Source: Dipteris shenzhenensis
Lineage: Eukaryota; Polypodiophyta; Polypodiopsida; Gleicheniales
Reading direction: 5' to 3' (one strand)
NCBI GenBank assembly: GCA_047967505.1
Contig: CM106540.1
DNA length: 64,000 bases
A program made the position numbers and the translations under genes. The notes beneath the pieces are model-generated. The model did no database searches. It was not told where the DNA came from and saw nothing but the letters and a program-made list of their open reading frames with translations. Position 1 is the first letter of the stretch. Every line of letters begins with the position of its first letter. Positions 35,875 to 46,095 of this stretch are shown piece after piece.

Positions 35875-36621
35875 TTCTACATCATGACATGAATCGATGT
35901 CTTATGTTCGGGTTTAAACACCTACATGGATTAATAATAAAAACCATCCGAAACTTTGCTACAATTTCACTCACGTGGTTTTGTCTAAACGCAACAGGAA
36001 AAACAAAATGGACTGAACCTCTATCTTTAGAATGTGAAAGAATTGATAAAATAAATTGAATCAAGCATGCTACAATTTTACTCACGTGGTTTTGTCTAAA
36101 CGCAACAGGAAAAACAAAATGGACTGAACCTCTATCTTTAGAAGGTGAAAGAATTGATAAAATAAATTGAATCAAGCAAATACATTTTGTTGTGCGTACC
36201 TTTAGGAGAAGACACTCGTTTGGAGGCTGCAAACATCTCGAAAACAGAAGTGTTGCAGACATGATTAGTATGTTGGTCGAACCAAGCAAATGTAATGTTC
36301 CCTTGCGGAAACAGAATGTGCGAAGAAGTTTGCGTGCTCAAGATGAGGAGTTAAAAAAAAAAAAACCATACGTAATGTATGGTGGAGAGCCGGCACATGT
36401 CTCTCCAAAAATTATATATCATAGGGGAACGTGCCATCCCCCCGTTTCGAATAGTCACCTCCAGTGTTGGAGGTGTAGCGCATTAATGCGGACCAGAGCA
36501 GCAGACGGTGCAGAAACATTTCAGAATTGAAATGACCGTACATTGTACTTACGTGGAGTATCCTTTCTGACGTCCACAGCTCGACGACAAGTGGCCTATT
36601 TCTTTGCTGGAGTGTTGGAAT
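35875..36621 (-). other. Candidate upstream exons of the Rep gene
   Basis: Minus strand: an exon at 36621-36553 is bounded by TTTTTCAG and GTAAGT. A second at 36336-36200 is bounded by a long T tract plus TTGAG and by GTACGC. The next acceptor GATGTAG lies at 35877, just before AA-ATG of the Rep frame. The phases agree through all three (…STTQTSSHILFPQG…, …RVSSPK-E-MTTGNSF). The reading is plausible but has no recognised domain, and needs RNA evidence. The second intron contains a 110-bp tandem duplication. Confidence 0.4.
35959..36178. repeat. 110-bp tandem duplication
   Basis: 35959-36068 and 36069-36178 are near-identical (GCTACAATTT.ACTCACGTGGTTTTGTCTAAACGC...). They lie in the presumed intron ahead of the Rep ORF. 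Confidence 0.93.
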
Positions 36622-37324
36622 CTGAAAAACAATCATGATTAGTCAATATGCATTCCTCGTGTTCAGCATGTCTGGATATGTTTGTTAGCATATGTGCAAT
36701 TGGTCATTCAAATCCTACCACGAAAAACATTCTAGGTGAGCTTTTGCAGATTTCTATCTCGCCTAGAAAGCCAGGCGACTGTCTGGTTGTGGAGTCCCTA
36801 ACATGCAATCCGTCGTCTTGCAGGTATATACGGGTTGGATACAAAAGGATTGGATTTAACACGATACATGAACGACATTTCATTGCAAGCTTTGACGTGT
36901 GGAGGTTTCAAGGAGGCTCCTTGCAAAGAGCTTTCGTACAAACTCCCGTATAGTTTCCACATTTGCTTCATACAATTGCAAGCCTCGCCTTACGTCCCAC
37001 AGCCACTACTCTCAACCCTGTCTCTTCTCTTCTCTTCTTAGTTCGCAACACTCCCTTATCTCGTAAGAGCAGCAACAATCTTCGCTTAGCCCCTAGCATT
37101 CATTCAGATTCAAACACCGTCACCACAGGGATATTGAACCTCTGCTGCATTCACATTCAAACTCGATCACTCAGGAATATTGAGATTGTCTATCTAACAA
37201 TTCTATGCTTTTCGTGATGACTCTGGCTTTGAATTTGAGCTGTAATTCATGATATTGAAGCTTTTCGTAATGACTCTGGCTTTGAATTTGAGCTGTAATT
37301 CATCCAATCAAATACTCCATCAGC
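36622..37324. other. No certain gene
   Basis: Holds a plus-strand open frame (36648-36953) with text 'YIRVGYKRIGFNTIHERHFI' that I cannot place. A 47-bp sequence (GCTTTTCGT.ATGACTCTGGCTTTGAATTTGAGCTGTAATTCAT) is repeated at about 37207-37250 and 37260-37303. It may include the 5' end of the Helitron, which I could not locate. Confidence 0.4.
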
Positions 37325-38245
37325 TTGGATGAGCTTGTTAAGGAAAGGCCAGATTACGCAACTGTTATGAAGAAGAACTACGTACAAATACCCATCATCT
37401 TGCTCAACACTCGGGCAAGTCTTCGTGTTCACAATTCGGCACAAGGAAAATCTAGTCGCCTATCTTCCTGGAGGGATTTTGATTGGATCTTACTGCCCAA
37501 GAGATGCTTTTTAGCCCATGCTTCTTGCTACAGTAGGAGCAACACTCGGGCAAGTCTTCGTGTTCACAATTCGGCACAAGGAAAATCTAGTCACCTATCT
37601 TCCTGGAGGGATTTTGATTGGATCTTGCTGCCCAGGAGATGCTTTTCAGCCCATGCTTCTTGCTACAGCAGGAGCGCTCATGGCCGCTCAGCCTTGGTGC
37701 CTGCTTTGGAGCTGTAGGCGCAAGTTGCCCAGTCTTTGGAGGAATCGCCTTGCTGTCTACAATACTTTCCTCTCAACCGCTTAGCTGCCTATTGCCTACA
37801 GGAATACGTTTATGCTATATATCCTCTGCTCGGGTCTGCCATAGTAGCTGCCTACCTTGTGGGTGCCTCAATTAAGCAAAATGCCTCTTGCTTCTTGCTA
37901 CAGTAGGAGCGCTCAATTTTTATGCATCGTTCGCTGCCCAGAAGGTCCAAGAAGTGGCTGCTCAGCCTTGGTGCCTGCTTTGGAGCTGTAGGCGCAAGTT
38001 GCCCAGCCTTTGGAGGAATCGCCTTGCTGTCTACAATACTTTCCTCTCAACCGCTTAGCTACCTATTGCCTACAGGAGTACGTTTATGCTATATATCCTC
38101 TGCTCGAGTCTGCCATACAGCTGCCTACCTTGTGGGTGCCTCAATTAAGCAAAATGCCTCTTACTCCTTCGAATCCAAGTGCACAAGTAAGGGTAGAGAG
38201 CTGAAGGCAGTCGGCCGAAATGCGCAGAGGCAAGTTATATACTGA
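37325..38245 (+). pseudogene. Internally duplicated fragments of a hydrophobic protein
   Basis: Plus strand. A 135-bp unit (45 codons) is tandemly repeated at 37405-37539 and 37540-37674. In one frame it reads 'LGQVFVFTIRHKENLVTYLP' then 'GGILIGSCCPGDAFQPMLLA'. A second unit of about 215 bp is repeated at 37686-37905 and 37960-38175, with hydrophobic text in several frames ('FGAVGASCPVFGGIALLSTI'; 'YAIYPLLGSAIVAAYLVGAS'). The good text moves between frames, so the gene is broken. The segments look like membrane spans. A channel or transporter is possible, but I cannot name a family. The unit length being a multiple of three suggests it was once coding. Confidence 0.4.
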
Positions 38246-40470
38246 AATTCAAACGTGCTCCAGATGAAGGGGATACGCGTAGGTTCAGACAAACAATGAC
38301 TTAGGGGAGGACGCATGATGTTCATCGTAAAAGATTGAGACAGTACCCAGTAACAGTTACTTGTAACCATCGTAACAATCCGATGGATGACGCTATCATT
38401 CAAGTAGCAGCAAGAATCCGAGAGCTGGCTATCAGTCCAGGGAGAGCAAGGGTGGAGGTTGGCAACAGTGAGCGACAATAAGCAAAAAAGCCAAGAGTGT
38501 TGCCAGAGATAAGTGGACGCTATTCGCTATTTCCATGCTTGACGGGAGGGAGATGAGCATTAGAGTACTGCAGCACAAAATCATGCTTAAGTCTCGCATA
38601 AGCTGCCAGAGTACGCCGAAGAAAGGCATGCACAGTCGAGATGATCGTATCAAGTGGGGGGAGAGGGTGTAGAGAGCTATGCCTTTGTGTGGTTGGCTTC
38701 CATGAGACCGAGATGGAGAAAGATAGTGAGTGCCGACGTGAGAGCTCCCTAGAGGAAGAAGCAGGGAGAGACAGAGCGGCTAAGGCGCAGAATCAATCAT
38801 GCAGTGCCCGAAATCCATGGCTGCCCAAAATCGGAACAGATTTGAGGTCGTCACCTTGCTCGAGATTGAATCGAGACTGGCCATGCTCTAAGGTTCATTC
38901 TCAACGTCTCTACTTTGTTCTTCTTTTCTGCTACACTATTCATCGTCTTCAATACTTGAACTGCACCTACCATTTTCGCGTTCCTTCTTATCAGCAGCTA
39001 TCTCACAATCTTCTCCTTATCCCTTCCTTCCTGCTTTCCAATCTCCTCCTATAACCATTTCTTGCCTTATTCTTCATTGCCAGCAAATTCTTGATGCGTT
39101 ATTCTTCTGGGAGCTTGCCGTGCTCATTAGCCTTTTTAGCGGGAGCAATCGTGAGCATGTAAACTAACTAATGAACGCTTGTTAAACTAACTACCTAAAG
39201 ACCACAGATCCCTCTCCATCGCGTAACTCCTCTCCATCCCTATAGTGCTACGAACTAACTATTGCTAAAACTTCTGCTGCTACTCAATGCGTCTCCCACA
39301 TGTTGCAAATTCCCACTGTTTATTAGTTGTGAACCCTATCTCTCCAGCATATCATTCCCTGCTCATAGGAAAATCTCGTCAAAAGTGTTCCGAATCTCAG
39401 GGGGGTCACATAATATAGTGCATCGTCGTGGCAATTTTGGGATACATAAGTCTCGCAGACTTATGTGCACCGAATCTGCGACACCGAGAATCGGGTGTCG
39501 CACCATCAGAATCGAAAGCTCATATTCGGAGTTGTTGCGGCAGCGATCGTGACCTTGGGCGGAATGCTCTTGTTTGGCATGCGGATTTGAAGCTTCCTCT
39601 TGAGCGTCTACTCACGCCTGCACATCGATATATTCGTAGCTCCGCAAACTCATTTCGTAGCGGCGGTCGTTGTGAGCACTCACTCCTTTCCCACTCACTG
39701 GAAGGTTTAGCCATGGCGGACAATTTCTTTGGGAACTTTGGAGCGGTCACGTTCAGGTAACAAAGAGGGAAGGTGGAAAAAAACTGCAAAATCAGAAATT
39801 TCTATAGCAAGATTCCCAATTCGCTGCGGAATGGTTGTCTACCAAACAGCAAGTAAGGAAGTAGAAGCAAACCTGATGGTGATGATGAATGATGAAGAAA
39901 CAGCAACACACTTGAAATTACAATGTTTCGCCTATATTTAAAGGTTTTGCCATGGCTTTTTATGCAGCTTTTCAAAAGCTTTCAAAGCAAAGCTTTTGGG
40001 CTTTCAGCAAAAAAGCTTTTGGGCTTTTGGGCTTTCAGAATTAGAAAAATCTAAGGGTGTATATTGTGCCATGTGGAAGCACAGGATTTCAGAATTTGAA
40101 AAAACGTCCTAGTGCTGGCCAAGTAAAGAAAATTCTGATAAACGGACCGGGCGAGTCGTGCACCTCGAACCTCCCCAGAGCTTCTCCCCCCCAGAAGGCC
40201 CTGGAGTTCCCATGCAGTCTGTGATACGGTGCTGGCATCGCCCTCACCTTTCAACGATGGGTCTTTGTAGCTGTCGCAACTCTCACCCCGTCCTCCATCT
40301 GCTTCTTTGTTGTTCCACTGCGACTCCACCAGCCAATTCGCTCCTCGCGAGATCTCCCCCTCATGGATTTTGAGGAAGCTGCCAAGGACGTACTGCGGGA
40401 GCTTGCGAGGAAGGGAGTGGAGCCCAGCCCGAAGCAAGCGCTTGATGCACAACCTAGTAGATGCCACATC
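38246..40470. other. No certain gene
   Basis: Open frames here are short and unrecognised (for example 39428-39760, ending in MADNFFGNFGAVTF before a possible splice donor). The stretch around 39960-40042 holds small AAAGCTTTTGGGCTTTCAG repeats. Nothing can be assigned. Confidence 0.4.
39968..40042. repeat. Short AAAGCTTTTGGGCTTTCAG repeats
   Basis: Several partly overlapping copies of AGCTTTTGGGCTTT and AAAGCTTT in 75 bp. AAAGCTTT is palindromic. Confidence 0.8.
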
Positions 40471-40479
40471 TTCTCTTTT

Positions 40480-40850
40480 AACCCGGTCCAGCAGCTTGCT
40501 CAGTCACCTACATCATTTGGAGCATAAACACAGAGGATATTAAAGGTGAAATCCTCCAATTATAACCTTGACACTATAAACCATCCTTCATCATGCCGGA
40601 ACAATTCTCTAGCCACAACCTTCGGGCTAATCGGTATTGCACATCCACCCTTACCCCTTCTTGGACAGTTGATGAGGAGTTCAAATCCAAGGTTCTTAAG
40701 AGCGAACCAGAATTGATCTGATGGGCCACACTTCAACTCCTGGAGGAGACAAACATCCAAGTTGGCTTTCCTGATTGTTACCAAGATGCATGCCTTCCTT
40801 TTTGTCGGACTGTAGACTCCACGTACATTCCATGAAAAAATGGAAATAGG
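40480..40850 (-). pseudogene. LINE endonuclease fragment
   Basis: Minus strand from about 40840. It reads 'WNVRGVYSPTKRKACILVTI' then 'RKANLDVCLLQELKCGPSDQ'. This is the start of a LINE AP-endonuclease domain, whose active copies have SWNVRGLN..K...+ and the catalytic ..QETK. Here the glutamate is kept in 'LLQELK'. The open part ends at 40560. 'CLCSK' and weak text continue in other frames toward 40480. No reverse transcriptase follows, so this is an isolated 5' scrap of a LINE related to but distinct from the one at 53-58 kb. Confidence 0.65.
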
Positions 40851-41329
40851 TCACGCCCGATCGCTCCCTCTTCCCAAACGGGCCAAGCTAGTTTGCCAAA
40901 GCTTTGTAGGGATCACGGAGGAAGTGGAATCTGTTCTCTTTGCCCTCGCTGGACGCCCTCACTACATCTTTGATTTTTTTCGACAGTGAGCGAGGTGTAA
41001 AGAGGTTGTCTCGCTTCTATGGCTGCTTCGCTTCCGTCTCATCCAGAGTTTGCTTCTTGTGGTAGACATCAGGAATGTCTTCTTCTGTCTACATCGGAAT
41101 GCCCAAATTCTTAGTCTGTCTTACTGCTGAAAGCTCCTAAAGGGATGGACGGTTACCACCCTGATCCTTTGCATACATCGTAGCTTGGTTCCTAGAGTTA
41201 TCTTTATGCTCGGGGGCTAGGTTAGGGGGGTTTGGTTGGGGGGAGAGCTCGCCGAGTTGGGAGCTTTTAGCTTTGCCTTTGCGGTCGACCACTATGACAT
41301 GAAGTTGGAGAGGTAATAAACTTCACTCA

Positions 41330-42644
41330 CCTCTTCACTTCCCAGACTATCAAACACAGAGAATCATAACTTTTTGCTATAGTATTTGATTCAAGGTCTA
41401 ATCACATAGAGAAATGCGCCTTGAAGAGATCTTTGTGCTGATATAAATTTCATCAAAATCGGACTATTGAGCGAAAAGTTACGAGCAAAATACTAACAGG
41501 GGGTCAAACTGTCATAAAAACTGCCCTCCACCCATGCTAATTTTGCCTGAGCAAGATGCTCCCTCAAGACTCCACCTCCATCAACGATCCACCACTCATA
41601 AATTTCACCTAGAAGAGGGTAAGTAACTCCCTTAATGGCTTGGGAAATGGATGGACCATGTGTGTGCAATGAGCGGCCGAATAGAAACAACTTTTAAGGC
41701 TTTGAAAGAAAGAAAAGGGAAGAGAGACTCAAGAGAGGGAATATGAAGTGATCTTCATTGTCAATAGAGTGAGACTCCACTCCAATGCAACTCAAAATAC
41801 TATAAACACAAGGGAGAAGAAGAGGTTTCATACGTACAAGAGGGAGCGAAAGCTCCAAGACTACTCATAGAGAGAGAAAGAACTAGAGAGAGATGGACTC
41901 AAGAGTCTACATAAGAGAATATCTACAAGAAGGAGAGAAGGCTCATGGAAGAGGCTTGAGGAGACTAGAGCTACATCAACATGATGCCTAATGGTGGAAG
42001 AGATGTTGAACAAGGGAGAGGAGGGCTCCTTTTACAGAGATTTTATCACCCTCCTTCACCCATTTACAATTGCTGCCTGTAGATTCTTTTCCCCCTCAAT
42101 CACATAAGCCCGTATGTCACCGTCCATGTCCTTTTTGGCTACTCTTGGCATGTGTCCCATCAAAAGATGCTCAAGACTCTTAAAATATTGAGAAAGTCAA
42201 GAGTCTCCCCACATGGAGCCCATAGGGACCCTCTCTTTTCCATATCTTCACATCCTTCTTATTCCACATAGGAATTCTAGAAGGATTTCTCTTGACTCCA
42301 CACTCCTCCACATGCCTTCCACACGCTTGGCATGTGGCCTCTCTTATATCATTGGAACACATGGACATGAGCCCACCTCTTTATATGACTCACTCTTTCT
42401 TTTTTCTAAAAGCCCCATAATATCCCATACACAAATAACTCTCACCCCATACCAAGGTATTTATCATTCATACACATGGTATTTACAATGATCCATTCCA
42501 CTCATCCTCTCAATCCCATAAATATCTTAGAAAATAGAAATAAGTGAGAGCCGCTAGGCTATCACTTGATACTCAAACTCTTATCAAACATAGACAAAAA
42601 TAATACCAATGCCAAATTAAAAAATATCAATTTTTGGCATCACA
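41330..42644 (-). repeat. Probable 3' LTR of the Ty3/gypsy element
   Basis: On the minus strand the polypurine tract GGGGGGGGAAAT (about 42658-42647) is followed by TGTGATGCC at 42644, the expected LTR start. No coding sequence continues beyond it. The far end is estimated, because I found no second LTR copy in the window. The text 'GAGCGAAAAGTTACGAGCAAAATACTAACAGGGGGTCAAACTG' in it is typical of long plant gypsy LTRs only in a general way. Confidence 0.5.
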
Positions 42645-42698
42645 TATTTCCCCCCCCAGCAGATCCTCTCTAGTGTGACAGAGAGGGTCTGCTGGCCC

Positions 42699-43490
42699 TC
42701 AAGGTGGCCGAGCATAGAAGAATTTAAGGCGATACTCATTGGTGCATCCGGGTATTACCATGATGTCAACATCCTCAAGCTGATTGGTTCCATTGGTGAA
42801 CTTCTTCTTGACTCGATATGGTCCCTCCCATCGATCGATAAACTTTTTTTCTAGCCGCTTGTCCAGACGGCTATCAAAACTCATGACCAAATCTCCTTCA
42901 GCAATATCTTTCTTCTTGTGTAATTTGGTGTCAAAATGGGCCTTGCGCCTTTTTTGAGAAGCTTCCAAGTTTTGTGAGGCTTGTAATCTGCATTCATCCA
43001 AGGCTTCTAGCTATACCAAGCATTGAGCATAGGCATCCTCCTATCCTTCTATTCTTGCAAATTGCAGTGTGAAGACTATGTATCTCCAATTCAATGGGCA
43101 AAATGGCTTGTGTTCCATACACTAGTTGGAATGGTGTAAACCCAATAGCTAGCTTGTGTGTGGTTCTGTAAGCCCATAAAACTTCTACCAAGTGCCTATC
43201 CTAATGCCTTTTCTTGGTGTCTACAAGCTTTCCCATTGAATTGCATAATAATCCATTTGTTTTCTCAGCCAAGCCATTACATTGGGGATAGTATGGCGTG
43301 GACATGCTATGATTTATCTTTAGCTTATGCACCACATCTTCAATTAGTTCATTTCTAAAAGAGGTTCCACCATTAGTGAGAATTTCCAAAGGACAACTAA
43401 AGTGTGAACAAATTTGATCAAAGAGAAATCTTGTAACTGTGCTTACCTTGCTATTGACTGTGGCCTTGGCCTCTGCCCACCGAGTCGTGG
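42699..43490 (-). pseudogene. Integrase of the Ty3/gypsy element, core damaged
   Basis: Three pieces in different frames. About 43490-43201 reads 'RWAEAKATVNSKVSTVTRFL', then 'CPLEILTNGGTSFRNELIED' and 'NGLAEKTNGLL'. 43191-42994 has 'LWAYRTTHKLAIGFTPFQLVYGTQAI'-type text (positions 43180-43100). 43001-42699 has the C-terminal domain with 'RWEGPYRVKK'. The zinc-binding N-terminus and the first catalytic aspartate (expected just before WAEA) are absent: the second RNase H frame runs straight into this text. The second aspartate region is TNGG instead of SDNG; the glutamate may survive. Integration activity is lost. Confidence 0.75.
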
Positions 43491-44141
43491 AGCTAACCCT
43501 CGAGAAAATATGCCTTCTTCCACATATTGCTGAACATCTTGCAGTTTTGGCCATCCAGTGTCTACCAAAGAAACCACCCCCCGGTCTTGTACTACAATGG
43601 CTTGAGTAGCTAACTCATCTGCCCTTTGATTTTCTTTTTTGTTTATATGAACAAACTTGCAAAAATCAAACTGACTACATAGTGCCATAGCCTTTTGATT
43701 AAGCTCCTTCAAATGAGGACTTCTTGTCTTGTAATGCCCTTGTATTTGCTTTATAATAAGCTGAGAATCTCCTCTTACTTCCAATTCTTTAACTTGACTT
43801 TGAAGACAACCCTCCAAACCAAGAATCAAAGCATTATACTCAGCTACATTGTTAGTTGTGATACCTCGAAGCTCTTGTCCTCTAGCCCATACTTCTTGAC
43901 CTTCAAAATTCATCAAGACCATCCCCCTAATTCCTTGTTGGCGTGAAGGACTAAAAGCCCCATCAAAATACAAGACAAAAGCTGTTGGTGGTGTCTCCCT
44001 TTCATCATTAATGTCCTCCTTATATTTCTTTTCTTCTTCTCTTAGATCCTGCTGTCCTGTGAGCAAATCTGCCATAGTGGACCTAGTGGTATTTTCAGTG
44101 ATAAAAGAGAGAGAGAGAACTATTAAAGCTTTGACAACCAT
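43443..44141 (-). CDS. Second (archaeal-type) RNase H domain of the Ty3/gypsy element
   Basis: A 232-residue open piece. It has 'LYFDGAFSPSRQQGIRGMVL', 'TTNNVAEYNALILGLEGCL', 'VRGDSQLIIKQIQG' and 'ENQRADELATQAI'. The catalytic D, E, D and D residues of RNase HI sit in these four blocks and all seem present. The pattern is that of the plant RNase HI-like extra domain found after the standard one in Tat-type elements. It would degrade RNA in RNA-DNA hybrids during reverse transcription. The C-terminal end (RGLAPRLGGQRPRPQSIAR) is read-through into the deleted integrase in a wrong frame. Confidence 0.82.
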   Translation of the reverse strand: MVVKALIVLSLSFITENTTRSTMADLLTGQQDLREEEKKYKEDINDERETPPTAFVLYFDGAFSPSRQQGIRGMVLMNFEGQEVWARGQELRGITTNNVAEYNALILGLEGCLQSQVKELEVRGDSQLIIKQIQGHYKTRSPHLKELNQKAMALCSQFDFCKFVHINKKENQRADELATQAIVVQDRGVVSLVDTGWPKLQDVQQYVEEGIFSRGLAPRLGGQRPRPQSIAR

Positions 44142-44305
44142 TTTGCAAATCTCCTTCCAGGATTAGGCTTGTGAACTAGATATGCTAATATAGACTGAGA
44201 GGTAAGGAAGAAAAATGGTCGAGGTAATAAATAGGAGCGAAACTTTCTGACTGAAAACACCAAAGAGAGGGTTTGCTGCTCCATTTCTTCATACCTTATT
44301 TCCAC
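44123..44305 (-). pseudogene. Standard RNase H domain fragment of the Ty3/gypsy element
   Basis: Sixty residues reading 'MEIRYEEMEQQTLSLVFSVR' then 'KFRSYLLPRPFFFLTSQSIL' and 'VHKPNPGRRFAKW'. This matches the second half of the gypsy RNase H, where active copies have 'Y...EKE.LA.V.A..K.R.YL......TD...L'. It continues the RT frame after one stop (between YYASR and MEIRY). The TD aspartate appears replaced (LTSQS). Confidence 0.7.
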
Positions 44306-44314
44306 CTCTGTAAG

Positions 44315-45283
44315 CTATCGGCTGGCATAATAGATGGGTTGCATTCTACCTGCCTCTCCTTTTTGTAGCAATACATTACCAATTGATTGCAAAGATACAC
44401 TTGGATTTACATAAAAGTCTTGAGACCAATCAGGGGGCTTCAATATTGGGCCCTTACTCATGGCCTCCTTAAGTTGCTGAAAAGACTCTTGTTGCTCCAC
44501 ACCCCATTGGAAAGGAACTCCTTTTCTTGTCAACAAGTTCATGGGATGCACTATCTCTGAGAAATCATCACAAAAGCGTTGATAATACTTGCTCTTTCCT
44601 AGAATTCTATGAACACTAGTGACACTCTCAGGACTTGGCAATGCCATGATTGCTTGAACCTTGTTAGGATCCATTTGCAAGCCTCCTTCAGACACAATAT
44701 GCCCCAACAAGAGTACTTTTGTTTGAGCCAAATGACACTTGCTAGGATTTAGACACCCTTTTGCTTCATCAATCCTAGCTAAGGCCATCTTTAACTTCTC
44801 CATGTGATCTATGTGTCGAGAATAAATGCAAAAATCATCCAAAAACACCCTTATGAACTTTCCTAAGTAAGGATCGAGCACTTGACTCATGAACCTTTGA
44901 AATGTAGTTGGTGCATTGGTCAACCCAAAAGGCATCACTCTGTAAGCAGAAACTCCCCAAGGTGTGACAAATGATGTTTTCTTTTGATCTTCCTCCCGAA
45001 TACGAATTCGAAAGTACCCACCAGAATACCCATCACATACAGAATACATCTCATGCCTTGCTACTTGGTCTAGTATTTCATCTTGGAATGGCAAAGGAAA
45101 ATGATCCCTCAGTGTGCATGCATTCAAAGGACGAAAGTCCACACAAACCCACCACTTATTTCCTTTCTTTGGTGTGACAACTATAGGAGATATCCATTCT
45201 GAATCATCAACAGGAAAGATGAATCCCACCTCAAGTAGTTGTGTTACCTCTTTCTTTAGTGCCTCAGCTTGGATCACCCCCAA
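44315..45283 (-). CDS. Ty3/gypsy reverse transcriptase domain
   Basis: A 322-residue open piece. It carries 'SPIVVTPKKGNKWWVCVDFR', 'LPFQDEILDQVARHEMYSVC', 'DGYSGGYFRIRIREEDQKKT', 'MPFGLTNAPTTFQRFM' and the catalytic 'VFLDDFCIYS'. All the expected RT blocks of the Ty3 group are in order, including both aspartates of the FxDD box. The thumb and the start of the RNase H domain follow ('PILKPPDWSQDFYVNPS', 'QPIYYASR'). The ATG at 45283 is not a natural start. The polyprotein would have come from further upstream, but stops separate it from the protease. Confidence 0.88.
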   Translation of the reverse strand: MGVIQAEALKKEVTQLLEVGFIFPVDDSEWISPIVVTPKKGNKWWVCVDFRPLNACTLRDHFPLPFQDEILDQVARHEMYSVCDGYSGGYFRIRIREEDQKKTSFVTPWGVSAYRVMPFGLTNAPTTFQRFMSQVLDPYLGKFIRVFLDDFCIYSRHIDHMEKLKMALARIDEAKGCLNPSKCHLAQTKVLLLGHIVSEGGLQMDPNKVQAIMALPSPESVTSVHRILGKSKYYQRFCDDFSEIVHPMNLLTRKGVPFQWGVEQQESFQQLKEAMSKGPILKPPDWSQDFYVNPSVSLQSIGNVLLQKGEAGRMQPIYYASR

Positions 45284-45750
45284 TTGCCTTAGTGTTGCAC
45301 AACTGGCTTGCTTTCTAGCTTCAACTCAATCTTGTGCTCCACAAGAGAGACTGGTCAAACCTGTGAATAGCTTGTTGCAAAGAGATATGGAAAATCATCT
45401 AACATATCCAAGTACTGGAGCTTCTTACTACCTGATAGAGAATCACCAAGAAGCTCTTCATTGCGTTAGCGTCGTTTAGTGTGCTCCACATTCTCCCCAT
45501 GAAGTGTCTCTATAGGATTCTCTTGTACCACCACCTTGTTCCCTCTTGACTCATCCCGATCAGCACCAAGACAAAGACCAAAGGCCACTCCTTCCACCTT
45601 ACCCTCTGAGCTGGTCTCCTCAAAGCTACACCCTGTCTCTTCTTCTTCATCGGTTAAGTCAGAGCTTGAACTCTTTGATGTTGAAGACTCCTCCTTGACA
45701 ACTTCCTTTTTGTGACTTATAATGTTCTAGCACACCTTCTTATCATTTCC

Positions 45751-46095
45751 CTACAAAATCAATTCTCCAATATCCCACTTTTGAACAGCCTTCACCTTGT
45801 GTAGCCAGGGCCTTCCCAAAATTAATGGATAGGCCCGTGCATCTGGCTTGGTAGGGATCACCCAAAAAGTAGTCGGCATAGAAATTCCACATACATCCAC
45901 TTCTATATTCTTCACAACTTCCAAGATCTTTAACCTAGTGTTGTCAGCAGCCAATTTGATGCGATAAGGAGAGGTAGTACTAGAGTATTTTAAATCAGCA
46001 TCTATCATGGTCTTCTCACTCATGACATTAATCGATGCACCTCCATCAATGTACACATTAGAAATCACTTGACCATCAATGATCACATCAACCAC
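45751..46095 (-). CDS. Retropepsin-type aspartic protease domain of the Ty3/gypsy element
   Basis: A 114-residue piece. It reads 'VISNVYIDGGASINVMSEKT', with DGGAS at the active site (DTGAS or DSGAS in most), then '...YPLILGRPWLHKVKAVQKWD', the ILGRPWL block that closes plant gypsy proteases. It would cut the Gag-Pol polyprotein. Between this piece and the RT (45750-45284) there are frame changes and acidic linker text. Confidence 0.8.
   Translation of the reverse strand: MVDVIIDGQVISNVYIDGGASINVMSEKTMIDADLKYSSTTSPYRIKLAADNTRLKILEVVKNIEVDVCGISMPTTFWVIPTKPDARAYPLILGRPWLHKVKAVQKWDIGELIL

Larger units (their letters stand above)
30537..36621 (-). mobile_element. Helitron-like rolling-circle transposon, ends not resolved
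   Basis: Minus-strand genes in order are a Rep with an HUH motif (35874-34219), a PIF1-type helicase that continues it in another frame (34284-31976), and a spliced GIY-YIG gene (31824-30537). Rep plus PIF1 helicase on one polypeptide is the hallmark of Helitrons, which move by rolling-circle replication. The block is visibly CpG-rich compared with the flanking retroelements. I could not find a convincing 5' TC end, 3' CTRR end or terminal hairpin, so true borders, and whether the GIY-YIG gene is inside, remain open. Given coordinates are those of recognised exons only. Confidence 0.85.
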
